Assembly: GCA_937916125.1 (NCBI GenBank)
Contig: CALGGE010000027.1
Location: forward strand, 1 to 32,472
DNA from: an uncultured Elusimicrobia bacterium
GTDB taxonomy: Bacteria > Elusimicrobiota > Endomicrobiia > Endomicrobiales > Endomicrobiaceae
Reading direction: 5' to 3'
DNA length: 32,472 bases
Below, piece after piece: positions 16,173 through 23,364 of the stretch. The notes beneath the pieces are model-generated. The model was not told where the DNA came from and made no database searches. It worked only from the letters and a program-made list of their open reading frames with translations. The position numbers were made by a program, and so were the translations under genes. Every line of letters starts with the position of its first letter. Position 1 is the first letter of the stretch.

Positions 16173-17318
16173 ATGAATTTATTTATATATACGTTTGGTT
16201 GCAAAATCAATCAATATGAAAGTCAACTCATTCGGGAAAAATACTGTTTGAAAAATTACGAGTATGTCGATAATTTCGAACAGGCGGATGTTATTGTTAT
16301 CAATTCCTGCTCGGTAACGGCACATGCCGATAAACAGTGCGACCAAATAATAAAAAAATTCCATACAAAAAATCCTAACGCAAAAATCATTTTGACAGGT
16401 TGTTATGCAAATGTATTAAAAGATAAAATATCTGAAAAATTTCCGTTTGTTGAAATAAAAGAAAAAAATTTTTTCTTGTCGGATATTAAGCAGAGAATAA
16501 AAACTTTTGATAATCACTCCCGTGCATTTGTAAAAATTCAAGACGGTTGCAACAGTTTTTGTTCTTACTGTATAGTGCCTTATGCAAGAAACAAAATGTG
16601 GTCGAAGCCTGTTGATGAAATAATTGATGAAATTAACAATTTACTCGATATGGGCTATAGTGAAATAGTGCTTACGGGAATTCATATAGGAAAATTCGAT
16701 AAAGGAATTTCCTATCTGTTATCGCAAATATATAAAAATATCAAAAGACCTTTTAGAATTCGACTTTCTTCAATAGAAGTTAACGAAATTACCGATGAAC
16801 TTATTGAAATAATGAAAAACGAGTCGGAAAGATTTTGCTGCCATCTGCACATTCCGTTACAATCGGCAAGTGATAAGGTTTTGAAAGATATGAACAGGAA
16901 ATATTTGTCGAGAGATTTTCTGAACAGAATTATCATGCTGAAACAAACTTTTCCCGATATTGCACTAAGTACGGATATAATTTGCGGTTTTCCTACGGAA
17001 ACGGAAGAAGATTTTAATACTACATACGATTTTTTGAAAAATAACGAGTTTGCAAGACTTCATGTATTTCCGTTTTCCTCAAGACAGGGAACGCCTGCAT
17101 TTTTATTAAAACCGGTATATAAAAACGGAGAATTGAAAATAAGAACGAACAAACTGTTGGAATTAAATGAGCTTTTAATGAGGCAATATTTTAACAGATT
17201 TTTGAATACGGAAAGAAAAGCAGTATCGTTGAGAGGAGATAAAGCCCTAACGGATAATTATCTTACGATTGAAAATGTTCCCAAACAACACGGAATCTTT
17301 CCCGTCCTATGCCGTTAA
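16173..17318 (+). CDS. mtaB: MtaB-like tRNA methylthiotransferase, C-terminus shortened
   Basis: Radical-SAM enzyme that turns t6A37 of tRNA into ms2t6A. The N-terminal domain has its three Cys in TFGCKINQYE, NSCSVT and TGCYAN. The radical-SAM loop CNSFCSYCIVPYAR follows near residue 130. ATG at 16173 gives the normal MNLFIYTFGC start. An in-frame ATG at 16140 is only one base from GGAG (16135-16138), so the start is unsettled. From 16173 the protein has 381 aa, shorter than the 420-450 usual for the family. The C-terminal TRAM region stops soon after NYLTIENVPKQHGIFPV, where the last codons (Cys, Arg, stop) are repeat DNA. The repeat may have trimmed the end of the TRAM domain. Confidence 0.85.
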   Translation: MNLFIYTFGCKINQYESQLIREKYCLKNYEYVDNFEQADVIVINSCSVTAHADKQCDQIIKKFHTKNPNAKIILTGCYANVLKDKISEKFPFVEIKEKNFFLSDIKQRIKTFDNHSRAFVKIQDGCNSFCSYCIVPYARNKMWSKPVDEIIDEINNLLDMGYSEIVLTGIHIGKFDKGISYLLSQIYKNIKRPFRIRLSSIEVNEITDELIEIMKNESERFCCHLHIPLQSASDKVLKDMNRKYLSRDFLNRIIMLKQTFPDIALSTDIICGFPTETEEDFNTTYDFLKNNEFARLHVFPFSSRQGTPAFLLKPVYKNGELKIRTNKLLELNELLMRQYFNRFLNTERKAVSLRGDKALTDNYLTIENVPKQHGIFPVLCR

Positions 17319-17462
17319 ACTATTCAACTATTCAACTGTCTTTCTGTCATGCTGAGCTTGTCGAAGCATCTCGTCGTTCATTGTACATTGTACATCATAC
17401 ATTGTACATTGCCGTCTCGTCGTTGCCGTTCATTGTACATTGTACATCATACATTGTACATT
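17311..17462 (+). repeat. Composite intergenic repeat locus B (inverted orientation)
   Basis: The modules of locus A appear here as reverse complement: an octamer run (about 17311-17340), the 30-bp hairpin module with arms ATGCT/AGCAT (17343-17372), then two identical 35-bp five-heptamer modules at 17376-17410 and 17428-17462. Each is an exact reverse complement of the module at 5338-5372. A CGTCGTTGCC-type linker separates them. The mtaB stop codon (17316-17318) lies inside the octamer module. A terminator starts at the next base after the last module. Confidence 0.9.
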
Positions 17463-17485
17463 AAAATTGCCTTTGGCAATTTTTT
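17463..17485 (+). terminator. Terminator after repeat locus B
   Basis: A 9-bp stem (AAAATTGCC, 17463-17471; GGCAATTTT, 17475-17483) with a three-base loop is followed by TT. It would stop transcription arriving from mtaB before gap. Confidence 0.7.
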
Positions 17486-17487
17486 AT

Positions 17488-17516
17488 TTGACAATAAAAT
17501 CATATTTTTATACCAT
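17488..17516 (+). promoter_or_regulatory. Predicted promoter region of gap
   Basis: An exact TTGACA (17488-17493) stands 17 bp before TACCAT (17511-17516), with TATACC at 17509 as an alternative at 15 bp. A further exact TATAAT at 17549-17554 has only a weak -35 (TTAGAA). GGAGG at 17566-17570 sits eight bases before the gap ATG. Either box could be used. Confidence 0.45.
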
Positions 17517-17578
17517 TTATTCTTATTAGAATTACGATAAGTCGTAAATATAATTAATTTTTATCGGAGGGAAGCAAA

Positions 17579-18652
17579 ATGGCAGTAAAAGTAGCAATTA
17601 ACGGATTCGGAAGAATCGGAAGATTGGCATTCAGACAGATGTTTGATGCAAAAGGATATGAAATTGTTGCAATCAACGATTTGACCAGTCCTAAAATGTT
17701 AGCACACTTGTTGAAGTATGATTCTGCTCAGGGCGGATATTGCGGAAAATTCGGTGAAGAAGCAAAACACACCGTAACTTATAAAGAAGCAGTATTGGCA
17801 GAAGACGGAAAAACCGTTAAGGAATTCGGTTCAATAACTGTTGACGGAAAAGAAATTACAATCTATGCAATTCCTAAAGCAAATGAATTACCTTGGGGCA
17901 AACTCGGAGTAGATGTTGTTTTGGAATGCACGGGTTTCTATACGGCAAAAGCAAAAGCTCAGGCACACATTGATGCAGGTGCAAAAAAAGTTGTTATTTC
18001 TGCTCCCGCAGGAAATGATCTTCCTACAATCGTTTACAATGTAAACCACAAAACCTTGAAAAAAGATGATAATATTATATCAGCAGCTTCTTGCACGACA
18101 AACTGCTTGGCTCCCATGACAAAAGCATTGAATGATTATGCTCCTATTCAGTCAGGTATCATGACAACCGTTCATGCTTATACCGGAGACCAGATGATTC
18201 TTGACGGTCCTCAGAGAAAAGGCGATGTTCAGAGAGCAAGAGCAGGTGCAATAAACATTGTTCCTAACTCAACAGGTGCTGCAAAAGCTATCGGTTTGGT
18301 TATTCCCGAATTGAACGGAAAATTGATCGGTGCTGCTCAGAGAGTTCCTACTGCAACAGGTTCTACAACTATTCTTCATGCTGTAGTTAAAGGCAAAGAT
18401 GTAACAGTTGAAGGAATCAATGCAGCTATGAAAGCTCAGGCTAACGAATCATTCGGTTATACGGAAGAAAAATTAGTTTCTTCCGATATTATCGGTATGA
18501 AATTCGGTTCATTGTTTGATGCTAACCAGACAATGGTTGCAAAAATTGATGACGATACATATCAGGTTCAGGTTGTTTCTTGGTATGATAACGAAAACAG
18601 CTATACAAGCCAGATGGTTAGAACAATTAAGTATTTGGCAGAATTGAACTAA
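17579..18652 (+). CDS. gap: Glyceraldehyde-3-phosphate dehydrogenase (type I)
   Basis: Oxidises glyceraldehyde-3-phosphate with NAD and phosphate to 1,3-bisphosphoglycerate. The nucleotide fold starts at once (INGFGRIGRLAFRQ). Catalytic Cys is in SAASCTTNCLAP near residue 166, catalytic His in TTVHAYTGDQ, and SWYDNENSYTSQMVRT closes the sequence. At 357 aa it is some 20 residues longer than usual; the extra length sits in the region around residues 58-100 (GKFGEEAKHTVTYKEAVLAE and onward). pgk, the next glycolytic enzyme, follows after a gap with two hairpins, so the two may be separately tuned. Confidence 0.97.
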   Translation: MAVKVAINGFGRIGRLAFRQMFDAKGYEIVAINDLTSPKMLAHLLKYDSAQGGYCGKFGEEAKHTVTYKEAVLAEDGKTVKEFGSITVDGKEITIYAIPKANELPWGKLGVDVVLECTGFYTAKAKAQAHIDAGAKKVVISAPAGNDLPTIVYNVNHKTLKKDDNIISAASCTTNCLAPMTKALNDYAPIQSGIMTTVHAYTGDQMILDGPQRKGDVQRARAGAINIVPNSTGAAKAIGLVIPELNGKLIGAAQRVPTATGSTTILHAVVKGKDVTVEGINAAMKAQANESFGYTEEKLVSSDIIGMKFGSLFDANQTMVAKIDDDTYQVQVVSWYDNENSYTSQMVRTIKYLAELN

Positions 18653-18673
18653 AAAATTGCCCGACAATTTTTT
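18651..18673 (+). terminator. AT-rich hairpin overlapping the gap stop codon
   Basis: AAAAAATTG (18651-18659) pairs with CAATTTTTT (18665-18673) around CCCGA. It starts inside the TAA stop of gap. The stem is AT-rich, so its strength is moderate. Confidence 0.55.
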
Positions 18674-18714
18674 GAGGGATAGATGTATAGAAGAATAGAA
18701 TTATAGAAAAATAA

Positions 18715-18753
18715 AAAATGTCATACCGCTTAATTTAGGCGGTATGACATTTT
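18715..18753 (+). terminator. Perfect 15-bp inverted repeat between gap and pgk
   Basis: Left arm 18715-18729 (starts AAAATGTCATACCGC) and right arm 18739-18753 are exact complements around a nine-base AT loop, with A and T tails on the two sides. It can act as a terminator in either direction. Its ends (TGTCAT and ATGACA) recall the ATGACA flank of the hairpin modules in loci A and C, so it might be a relative of those repeats. Confidence 0.7.
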
Positions 18754-18815
18754 AATAGAGTTTAAATATATCATACCTCACAATTTGCAAAGCAAATTTT
18801 TCAAAGGAGATAACA

Positions 18816-20063
18816 ATGTTAAACAAAAAGACCGTAGATGATTTGAAAGATATCGCAGGGAAAAAAGTTTTGGTAAGATGCGATTTTAACGTTCCTTTAA
18901 AACAGGGCGTAATTCAGAATTATAAAAGAATCGATGCCGCTCTTCCGACGATAAAAAAATTATTAAGCGAAAAAGCCAAAATTATTCTCTGCTCTCATAT
19001 GGGCAAACCTAAAGGAGAACCTTTACCGGAACTTTCCTTGGCACCGGTTGCCGTTGCATTAAGCGAAAGACTCGGCGTTCAGGTAAAATTTGCCGATGAT
19101 CCTAAAGTTACAAGTGATGCAACAAAGAAAATGGCAGCGGAACTAAAAGACGGAGAAGTATTACTTCTTCAGAATACAAGATACAGAAAAGAAGAAACAA
19201 AACTTGAAAAAGACGAAACCGCAATAAAATTTGCCGAAGAGCTTGCAGCACTTTGTGATAACGAAATTTTCGTTAACGATGCATTCGGTACTGCTCACAG
19301 AGCACATTGCTCCAACGTCGGCGTAACAAAATTTGTTAAAGAAGCCGCAGCAGGATATTTGGTAGAAAAAGAACTCAAATTCTTGGGCGATGCACTTAAT
19401 GCTCCCGTTAAACCTTTCCTTGCTATTTTGGGCGGTGCAAAAGTTTCCGATAAGATTAACGTTATAGAAAATCTTTTAAGCAAAGTAGATTCCATCATTA
19501 TCGGCGGAGCAATGGCATACACTTTCTTAAAAGCTCAGGGATATAAAACCGGCAAATCTCTCGTCGAAGAAGATAAACTTGACCTTGCAAAAGATTTGTT
19601 AAAGAAAGCCGAAAGCAAAGGCGTTAAATTTTTACTTCCAGTTGACCATGTAATTGCAACCGCAGTTGATTTTGAAACAAAATCGGTTCCCGCAGGTGCA
19701 ACGGTAAAAAATACCGACGGACTTGATATTGAAGACGGTTTTATGGGCGTAGATGCAGGTCCTAAATCCATTGCAAAATTCAGCGAAGTCGTTAAAGCTG
19801 CAAAGACAATAGTTTGGAACGGACCTCTCGGAATATTTGAAGTTGCCGAATTTTCCGTAGGAACGGTTGAAATAGCAAAACTCGTCGCTGAAGCAACAAA
19901 AGGCGGAGCAATTTCCGTCGTCGGCGGAGGAGATTCCGTTTCTGCCGTTAAGAAAGCCAGCGTAGATAAAGAAATTACACATGTTTCGACGGGTGGCGGT
20001 GCATCATTGGAATTTTTGGAAGGTAAAGAACTTCCCGGAATTGCGGCACTTCCGACGAAATAA
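18816..20063 (+). CDS. pgk: Phosphoglycerate kinase
   Basis: Transfers phosphate from 1,3-bisphosphoglycerate to ADP. N-terminal signature VRCDFNVPLKQG near residue 20, SHMGKPKG, and the conserved LLLQNTRYRKEE and VNDAFGTAHRAH are present. The nucleotide site shows ILGGAKVSDKI, WNGPLGIFE and VVGGGDSVSAV. The 415-aa length is slightly above the common 395. AAAGGAG lies just before the ATG. It follows gap as in many bacteria; tpiA, often next, is not here. Confidence 0.97.
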   Translation: MLNKKTVDDLKDIAGKKVLVRCDFNVPLKQGVIQNYKRIDAALPTIKKLLSEKAKIILCSHMGKPKGEPLPELSLAPVAVALSERLGVQVKFADDPKVTSDATKKMAAELKDGEVLLLQNTRYRKEETKLEKDETAIKFAEELAALCDNEIFVNDAFGTAHRAHCSNVGVTKFVKEAAAGYLVEKELKFLGDALNAPVKPFLAILGGAKVSDKINVIENLLSKVDSIIIGGAMAYTFLKAQGYKTGKSLVEEDKLDLAKDLLKKAESKGVKFLLPVDHVIATAVDFETKSVPAGATVKNTDGLDIEDGFMGVDAGPKSIAKFSEVVKAAKTIVWNGPLGIFEVAEFSVGTVEIAKLVAEATKGGAISVVGGGDSVSAVKKASVDKEITHVSTGGGASLEFLEGKELPGIAALPTK

Positions 20064-20072
20064 CATATTTTT

Positions 20073-20107
20073 AAGCAGAAAAATTGCAAAAAGCAATTTT
20101 TCTGCTT
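20073..20107 (+). terminator. Terminator after pgk
   Basis: A 15-bp perfect stem (20073-20087 and 20093-20107) surrounds an AAAAA loop. No clean T run follows; instead A and T tracts appear. The right arm touches the -35 box of secG, so folding of the DNA or RNA and secG transcription could interfere. Confidence 0.65.
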
Positions 20108-20134
20108 GCAAAAAAAAATTTTTTTTAGTATAAT
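20106..20134 (+). promoter_or_regulatory. Predicted promoter of secG and the two tRNA genes
   Basis: TTGCAA (20106-20111) and an exact TATAAT (20129-20134) are separated by 17 bp made almost only of an A tract followed by a T tract. Such tracts bend DNA and are also prone to length change. Confidence 0.6.
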
Positions 20135-20143
20135 ATTGCAATT

Positions 20144-20449
20144 ATGATACTTTATTACATGATAATAACATTACACATTATAGTTTGTTTGGCTTTGATA
20201 GTAATAGTTCTTCTTCAGGCCGGGAAAAGCGGTGGTATGGCAGGTATCTTCGGTGGTGGAGGATCTGATCAGATATTTAGTGCACCGAGCGGTATGGCTT
20301 TCATAAAAAAAGTTACAATCGGTTGTGCGGTAGTTTTTGCGGTGACTTCTCTTACATTGACATTAATGTCAACAAGAGTCAGTATGAAGTCGGTTATGGA
20401 TCAGGTTTCCAATATACCTGTTGCTGCTCCTCAGCAGCCCGGGAAGTAA
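20144..20449 (+). CDS. secG: Preprotein translocase subunit SecG
   Basis: Small inner-membrane partner of SecYE that assists protein export. Two membrane helices are visible (residues 3-22 and about 54-76) around the hallmark loop VLLQAGKSGGMAGIFGGGG. At 101 aa it is of usual length. ATG at 20144 is only nine bases after the -10 box, so the message would be almost leaderless; ATG at 20159 (MIITLHIIVCLALI) is a good alternative. Neither has a Shine-Dalgarno. tRNA-Leu(GAG) follows 14 bases after the stop, as after secG in Escherichia coli (leuU). Confidence 0.92.
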   Translation: MILYYMIITLHIIVCLALIVIVLLQAGKSGGMAGIFGGGGSDQIFSAPSGMAFIKKVTIGCAVVFAVTSLTLTLMSTRVSMKSVMDQVSNIPVAAPQQPGK

Positions 20450-20463
20450 TAGCAGTACAGATT

Positions 20464-20545
20464 GCTGGGGTGGCGGAACTGGCATACGCGCACGCTTGAG
20501 GTGCGTGTCCTTAACCGGGTACGGGTTCAATTCCCGTCCCCAGCA
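20464..20545 (+). tRNA. tRNA-Leu (anticodon GAG)
   Basis: Acceptor arms GCTGGGG and CCCCAGC pair fully, with A as discriminator. The anticodon stem CACGC/GCGTG holds the loop TTGAGGT, anticodon GAG. A long variable arm typical of class II tRNA follows, then the T arm ACGGG-TTCAATT-CCCGT. The 3' CCA is not encoded. Confidence 0.95.
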
Positions 20546-20559
20546 CTCTAAATAAAATT

Positions 20560-20631
20560 GCGGGCATAGCTCAGTGGTAGAGCGTCTCGTTGCCAACGAG
20601 AATGTCGTGGGTTCAAGTCCCATTGCCCGCT
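20560..20631 (+). tRNA. tRNA-Gly (anticodon GCC)
   Basis: Acceptor GCGGGCA/TGCCCGC, D arm GCTCAGTGGTAGAGC, anticodon stem TCTCG/CGAGA with loop TTGCCAA, and a T loop TTCAAGT are all standard. The discriminator is T and CCA is not encoded. A TCTTTTTT run follows directly and may end the secG-tRNA transcript. Confidence 0.95.
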
Positions 20632-20716
20632 CTTTTTTATTGCCGTTAAAAATTGTTATAATGCGTTGAATACCGGATATTTATCGGTAAGAGATAAAAA
20701 GAAACCCTTCAAAAAA

Positions 20717-20745
20717 TTGAAAATAATCTAAAAATTAAGTAAAAT
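20717..20745 (+). promoter_or_regulatory. Predicted promoter of aroE
   Basis: TTGAAA (20717-20722) and TAAAAT (20740-20745) at 17 bp, each one mismatch from consensus. A lone TATAAT at 20657-20662 lacks a matching -35 box. The 180 bases between tRNA-Gly and aroE hold nothing else I can name. Confidence 0.5.
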
Positions 20746-20812
20746 ATGGTTTTATAAAAGTTAAAAAATTCAGTAATACAAAAATTACTAATTTCTGATT
20801 ATTGTTAAAACT

Positions 20813-21646
20813 ATGGTTCAAAATATCACCTCTTTCACTAAAATTGTCGGAATATTCGGCAATCCCGTAGCACATTCGTTATCTCCGATAATGCATAACG
20901 GATGGTTTTCCGAAAATAAATTGAATTATGCATATCTTGCTTTTGATATCCTGCCAAAAGATTTGAAAGATGCCGTTAGGTCGATAAGAACATTAAATAT
21001 TGCCGGTGTAAACGTTACCGTTCCTCACAAAGTTGAAATTATGAAGTATTTGGATAAAACGGATGAGGATGCAAAAAAAATCGGTAGCGTTAATACCGTT
21101 GTAAATAAAAAAGGTGTTCTTTACGGTACAAATACCGATTGGCAGGGGTTTATTACGGACTTAAAACAAAAGAAAGTAAACTTGAAAAATAAAAATATTC
21201 TTGTTGTAGGTGCAGGCGGTGCGGCTAAGGCTATACTTTACGCTTTAAATAAATTAAAAGTAAAAAAAATTTTTTTAACATCAAGAACTTTATCAAATGC
21301 CGAAAATACCGCAAAAAAATATAAAAATATTTCCTGTATTGATATCGCTAAAATTCCGAAAGATTTTCTTAAAAATATCGATTGTCTTGTAAATTGTTCA
21401 ACCTGCGGAATGAAAAAAGAAGATAAATTCCCTTTTGCAATAAAAGAATTTAATAAAAATATTATTTTCTACGATATTATCTACAACAAAAATACCCCGT
21501 TTAAAAAGTTTGCCGTAAAAAACGGAATAACATTTTTCTCCGGTGAAGGAATGTTAATCTGTCAGGGTGCAGTGTCTTTTAAATATTGGACGGGTATCTT
21601 TCCCGATATCAAATCTGCATTTTATGTTTTGTCTTCCCGCTCTTAA
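20813..21646 (+). CDS. aroE: Shikimate dehydrogenase
   Basis: Reduces 3-dehydroshikimate to shikimate with NADPH in the aromatic amino-acid pathway. The substrate domain shows GNPVAHSLSPIMHN at residue 17 and NVTVPHK with the catalytic Lys near residue 70; NTDWQGF gives the catalytic Asp. The NADP fold starts with VVGAGGAAKAI near residue 130. The end (GEGMLICQGAVSFKYWTG) is typical. At 277 aa the length is normal. No Shine-Dalgarno is seen before the ATG. No other aro gene is nearby. Confidence 0.93.
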   Translation: MVQNITSFTKIVGIFGNPVAHSLSPIMHNGWFSENKLNYAYLAFDILPKDLKDAVRSIRTLNIAGVNVTVPHKVEIMKYLDKTDEDAKKIGSVNTVVNKKGVLYGTNTDWQGFITDLKQKKVNLKNKNILVVGAGGAAKAILYALNKLKVKKIFLTSRTLSNAENTAKKYKNISCIDIAKIPKDFLKNIDCLVNCSTCGMKKEDKFPFAIKEFNKNIIFYDIIYNKNTPFKKFAVKNGITFFSGEGMLICQGAVSFKYWTGIFPDIKSAFYVLSSRS

Positions 21647-21702
21647 TGCGGAAATATTGTCGTTTCTGAAGTTTATAATTTTATATTGTTAATGAGGAAA
21701 AA

Positions 21703-22410
21703 ATGTTTATATTATTAAATATTATGTTGTTTGTTGTTTATCCTGCGGTAGTTTATTTTTTGTTTCCGGTCGGTTGGGCTGTGATGGTTTTGGTTTATTG
21801 TATATCGGCAATTACTCTTCTTGTCGTAAAAAGATATAAAAAAAGAGATTTGGTTATTCTTGACAAAAGCATAGTTTGCGACGACAGAATAATCGATATA
21901 CTGAATTCCGCTTTGTATAATATGTATGTTTTGCCTGTGTTTGTTATAAAAGATATTGAAAAAGATTTGAAGTTTTCCAAAGACGGTGCAAGATTAAAAA
22001 GTCTTTTAAAGAAAGTTCGTCATCACAGAAGAGTAAGAGTTTGGTACAAAAATTATTTTGGTCTTAATTCTACCGATTCCAAAATAATGAAACTTGCAAA
22101 ATCTTTGAATGCCAGAATAATAACGGTTAATTTTAATTTAAAGAAAATGTCCACCGTGCAGAAATTGAGAGTTGTTGATATAAATGACTTATATACACGG
22201 TTAAGACCTGCCGTTATTCCGGGAAATAAAATTTCCGTATTTTTGGTTAAAGACGGAAAAGAAAGGAACCAAGCCGTAGGTTTTTTAAACGACGGAACGA
22301 CCGTTATTGTCGATAATGCCAAGAATTTAATAGGTAAAAAAGCGGACGTACAGATAACGTCAATGTTGCATACATCGACAAACAAAATGCTGTTTGGGAA
22401 GATAGCATAG
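21703..22410 (+). CDS. Membrane-anchored PIN/TRAM protein (YacL-like)
   Basis: Two N-terminal membrane helices (residues 2-17 and 23-44) replace the four of Bacillus YacL. A PIN nuclease-like domain follows: LDKSIVCDDRIIDIL gives the first acidic site near residue 57, STDSKIMKLAKSL the middle one, and ITVNFNLKK the last, where relatives usually have TNDFNL with Asp. Val-Asn here would weaken metal binding. The TRAM domain starts near residue 168 (RPAVIPGNKISVFLVKDG) and is expected to bind nucleic acid. At 235 aa it is shorter than YacL (about 360). GAGG precedes the ATG. The substrate is unknown, and the nuclease may be weak or inactive. Confidence 0.75.
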   Translation: MFILLNIMLFVVYPAVVYFLFPVGWAVMVLVYCISAITLLVVKRYKKRDLVILDKSIVCDDRIIDILNSALYNMYVLPVFVIKDIEKDLKFSKDGARLKSLLKKVRHHRRVRVWYKNYFGLNSTDSKIMKLAKSLNARIITVNFNLKKMSTVQKLRVVDINDLYTRLRPAVIPGNKISVFLVKDGKERNQAVGFLNDGTTVIVDNAKNLIGKKADVQITSMLHTSTNKMLFGKIA

Positions 22411-22466
22411 TTCTTTGCGTTGTTGTTTTGGAACGAAATTTAGTATGTCGTTTGCAGTTGTAAATT

Positions 22467-23096
22467 ATGAAAAAAATTGTAAATATACGAAAATATACCA
22501 AACTGAAAGATTATTACAAAATTGTTACGGATACGGGCGACATTATTTTGGTTGATGCCGAAACGGCTGCCGTATTTCATTTGAAAGAAGGTCTTGAACT
22601 CAGTGACGAAACCGTCGAAAAAGTAATAAAAAGCGAAAGATACAACAGACTTAAAAATTATGCAATGTTTCTTCTTTCGAGAAAAAGCTACAGCAAAAAA
22701 AGTTTGTACGATAAACTTTTACGAAAAGGTTTTGAAAAAGAAAATATAGAAAAAGTTTTAAATTTATTTGACGAAATGAAGCTTATTAACGACGAATATT
22801 TCGCCAAGAATTTGACGAGGACATTGCAGGCGAGAGGTAAAGGTGCCGTTTATATAAAAAACGAACTGAAAAAACATAAAATTGACAGTGAAAGAATTAC
22901 GGAGATTTTAAGCGAGCCCGAAGATGAAACGGAAGAGTATGAAAGAGCAATTAAAGTAATAAAAAAGAAATATCCGAATTTTGACGGCAAAGACAAAGAT
23001 ATGCAGAGAAAAGCGGCAATGTTTTTACAGAGAAGAGGCTTTTCGTATGAAGATATAAACAAAGCGTTTAGGAACTACGACAACGGCAATGTATAA
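22467..23096 (+). CDS. recX: Regulatory protein RecX
   Basis: RecX binds RecA filaments and limits their activity. The 209-aa protein shows the three tandem three-helix repeats of the family: AMFLLSRKSYSKKSLYDKLLRKGF, LINDEYFAKNLTRTLQARGKG, then AAMFLQRRGFSYEDINKAF at the end. Its last codons (Asn-Val and the TAA stop) lie inside the first five-heptamer module of repeat locus C, so the terminal residues are repeat-derived. No Shine-Dalgarno is visible, and recA is not in the window. Confidence 0.85.
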   Translation: MKKIVNIRKYTKLKDYYKIVTDTGDIILVDAETAAVFHLKEGLELSDETVEKVIKSERYNRLKNYAMFLLSRKSYSKKSLYDKLLRKGFEKENIEKVLNLFDEMKLINDEYFAKNLTRTLQARGKGAVYIKNELKKHKIDSERITEILSEPEDETEEYERAIKVIKKKYPNFDGKDKDMQRKAAMFLQRRGFSYEDINKAFRNYDNGNV

Positions 23097-23288
23097 TGTA
23101 CAATGTACAATGTATAATGAACGGCAAACGGCAGTTGAAAAGTTGAACAGTTGAAAACGACAATGTACAATGTATGATGTACAATGTACAATGAATGGAA
23201 AACGGAAACGACGAGATTCTTCACTACGTTCAGAATGACAACAACTACAACGGCGGGATTCCCGACAAAGACACTCGGGAATGACAGA
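23088..23288 (+). repeat. Composite intergenic repeat locus C
   Basis: Two 35-bp five-heptamer modules lie at 23088-23122 and 23162-23196; the second differs from the one at 5338-5372 only in the last base. Between them is an octamer run of AGTTGAA type (about 23132-23155). Two hairpin modules follow: 23213-23240 with arms ATTCT/AGAAT, and 23255-23288 with arms ATTCCCGA/TCGGGAAT. Both keep the ATGACA 3' flank seen in locus A while the arms differ in a paired way. The first module supplies the recX stop codon. purH starts 76 bases after the locus. Confidence 0.9.
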
Positions 23289-23364
23289 CAGAACGACAAT
23301 ACAATAAGCTGTTTTAAAAAACTATAAACTAATAAAAATCAGTTATAAAAATAAGGAGAGTACA

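Noticed and set aside
17349..17540. A 63-codon + strand open frame after mtaB
   Set aside because: Its codons are the hairpin and heptamer repeat modules, the following terminator and the gap promoter region. No ribosome site, and the peptide is just translated repeat.
17488..17578. Riboswitch or structured leader before gap
   Set aside because: Only a 5-bp hairpin (TACGA/TCGTA) is visible; nothing matches a known riboswitch class.
19535..20089. A 184-codon minus-strand open frame opposite pgk
   Set aside because: Shadow of a strongly conserved gene; no recognisable protein and no ribosome site.
20632..20812. A further RNA gene between tRNA-Gly and aroE
   Set aside because: AT-rich, no cloverleaf or stable long hairpin; only promoter-like boxes were found.
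23075..23299. A minus-strand open frame over repeat locus C
   Set aside because: Again translated repeats without start signals.
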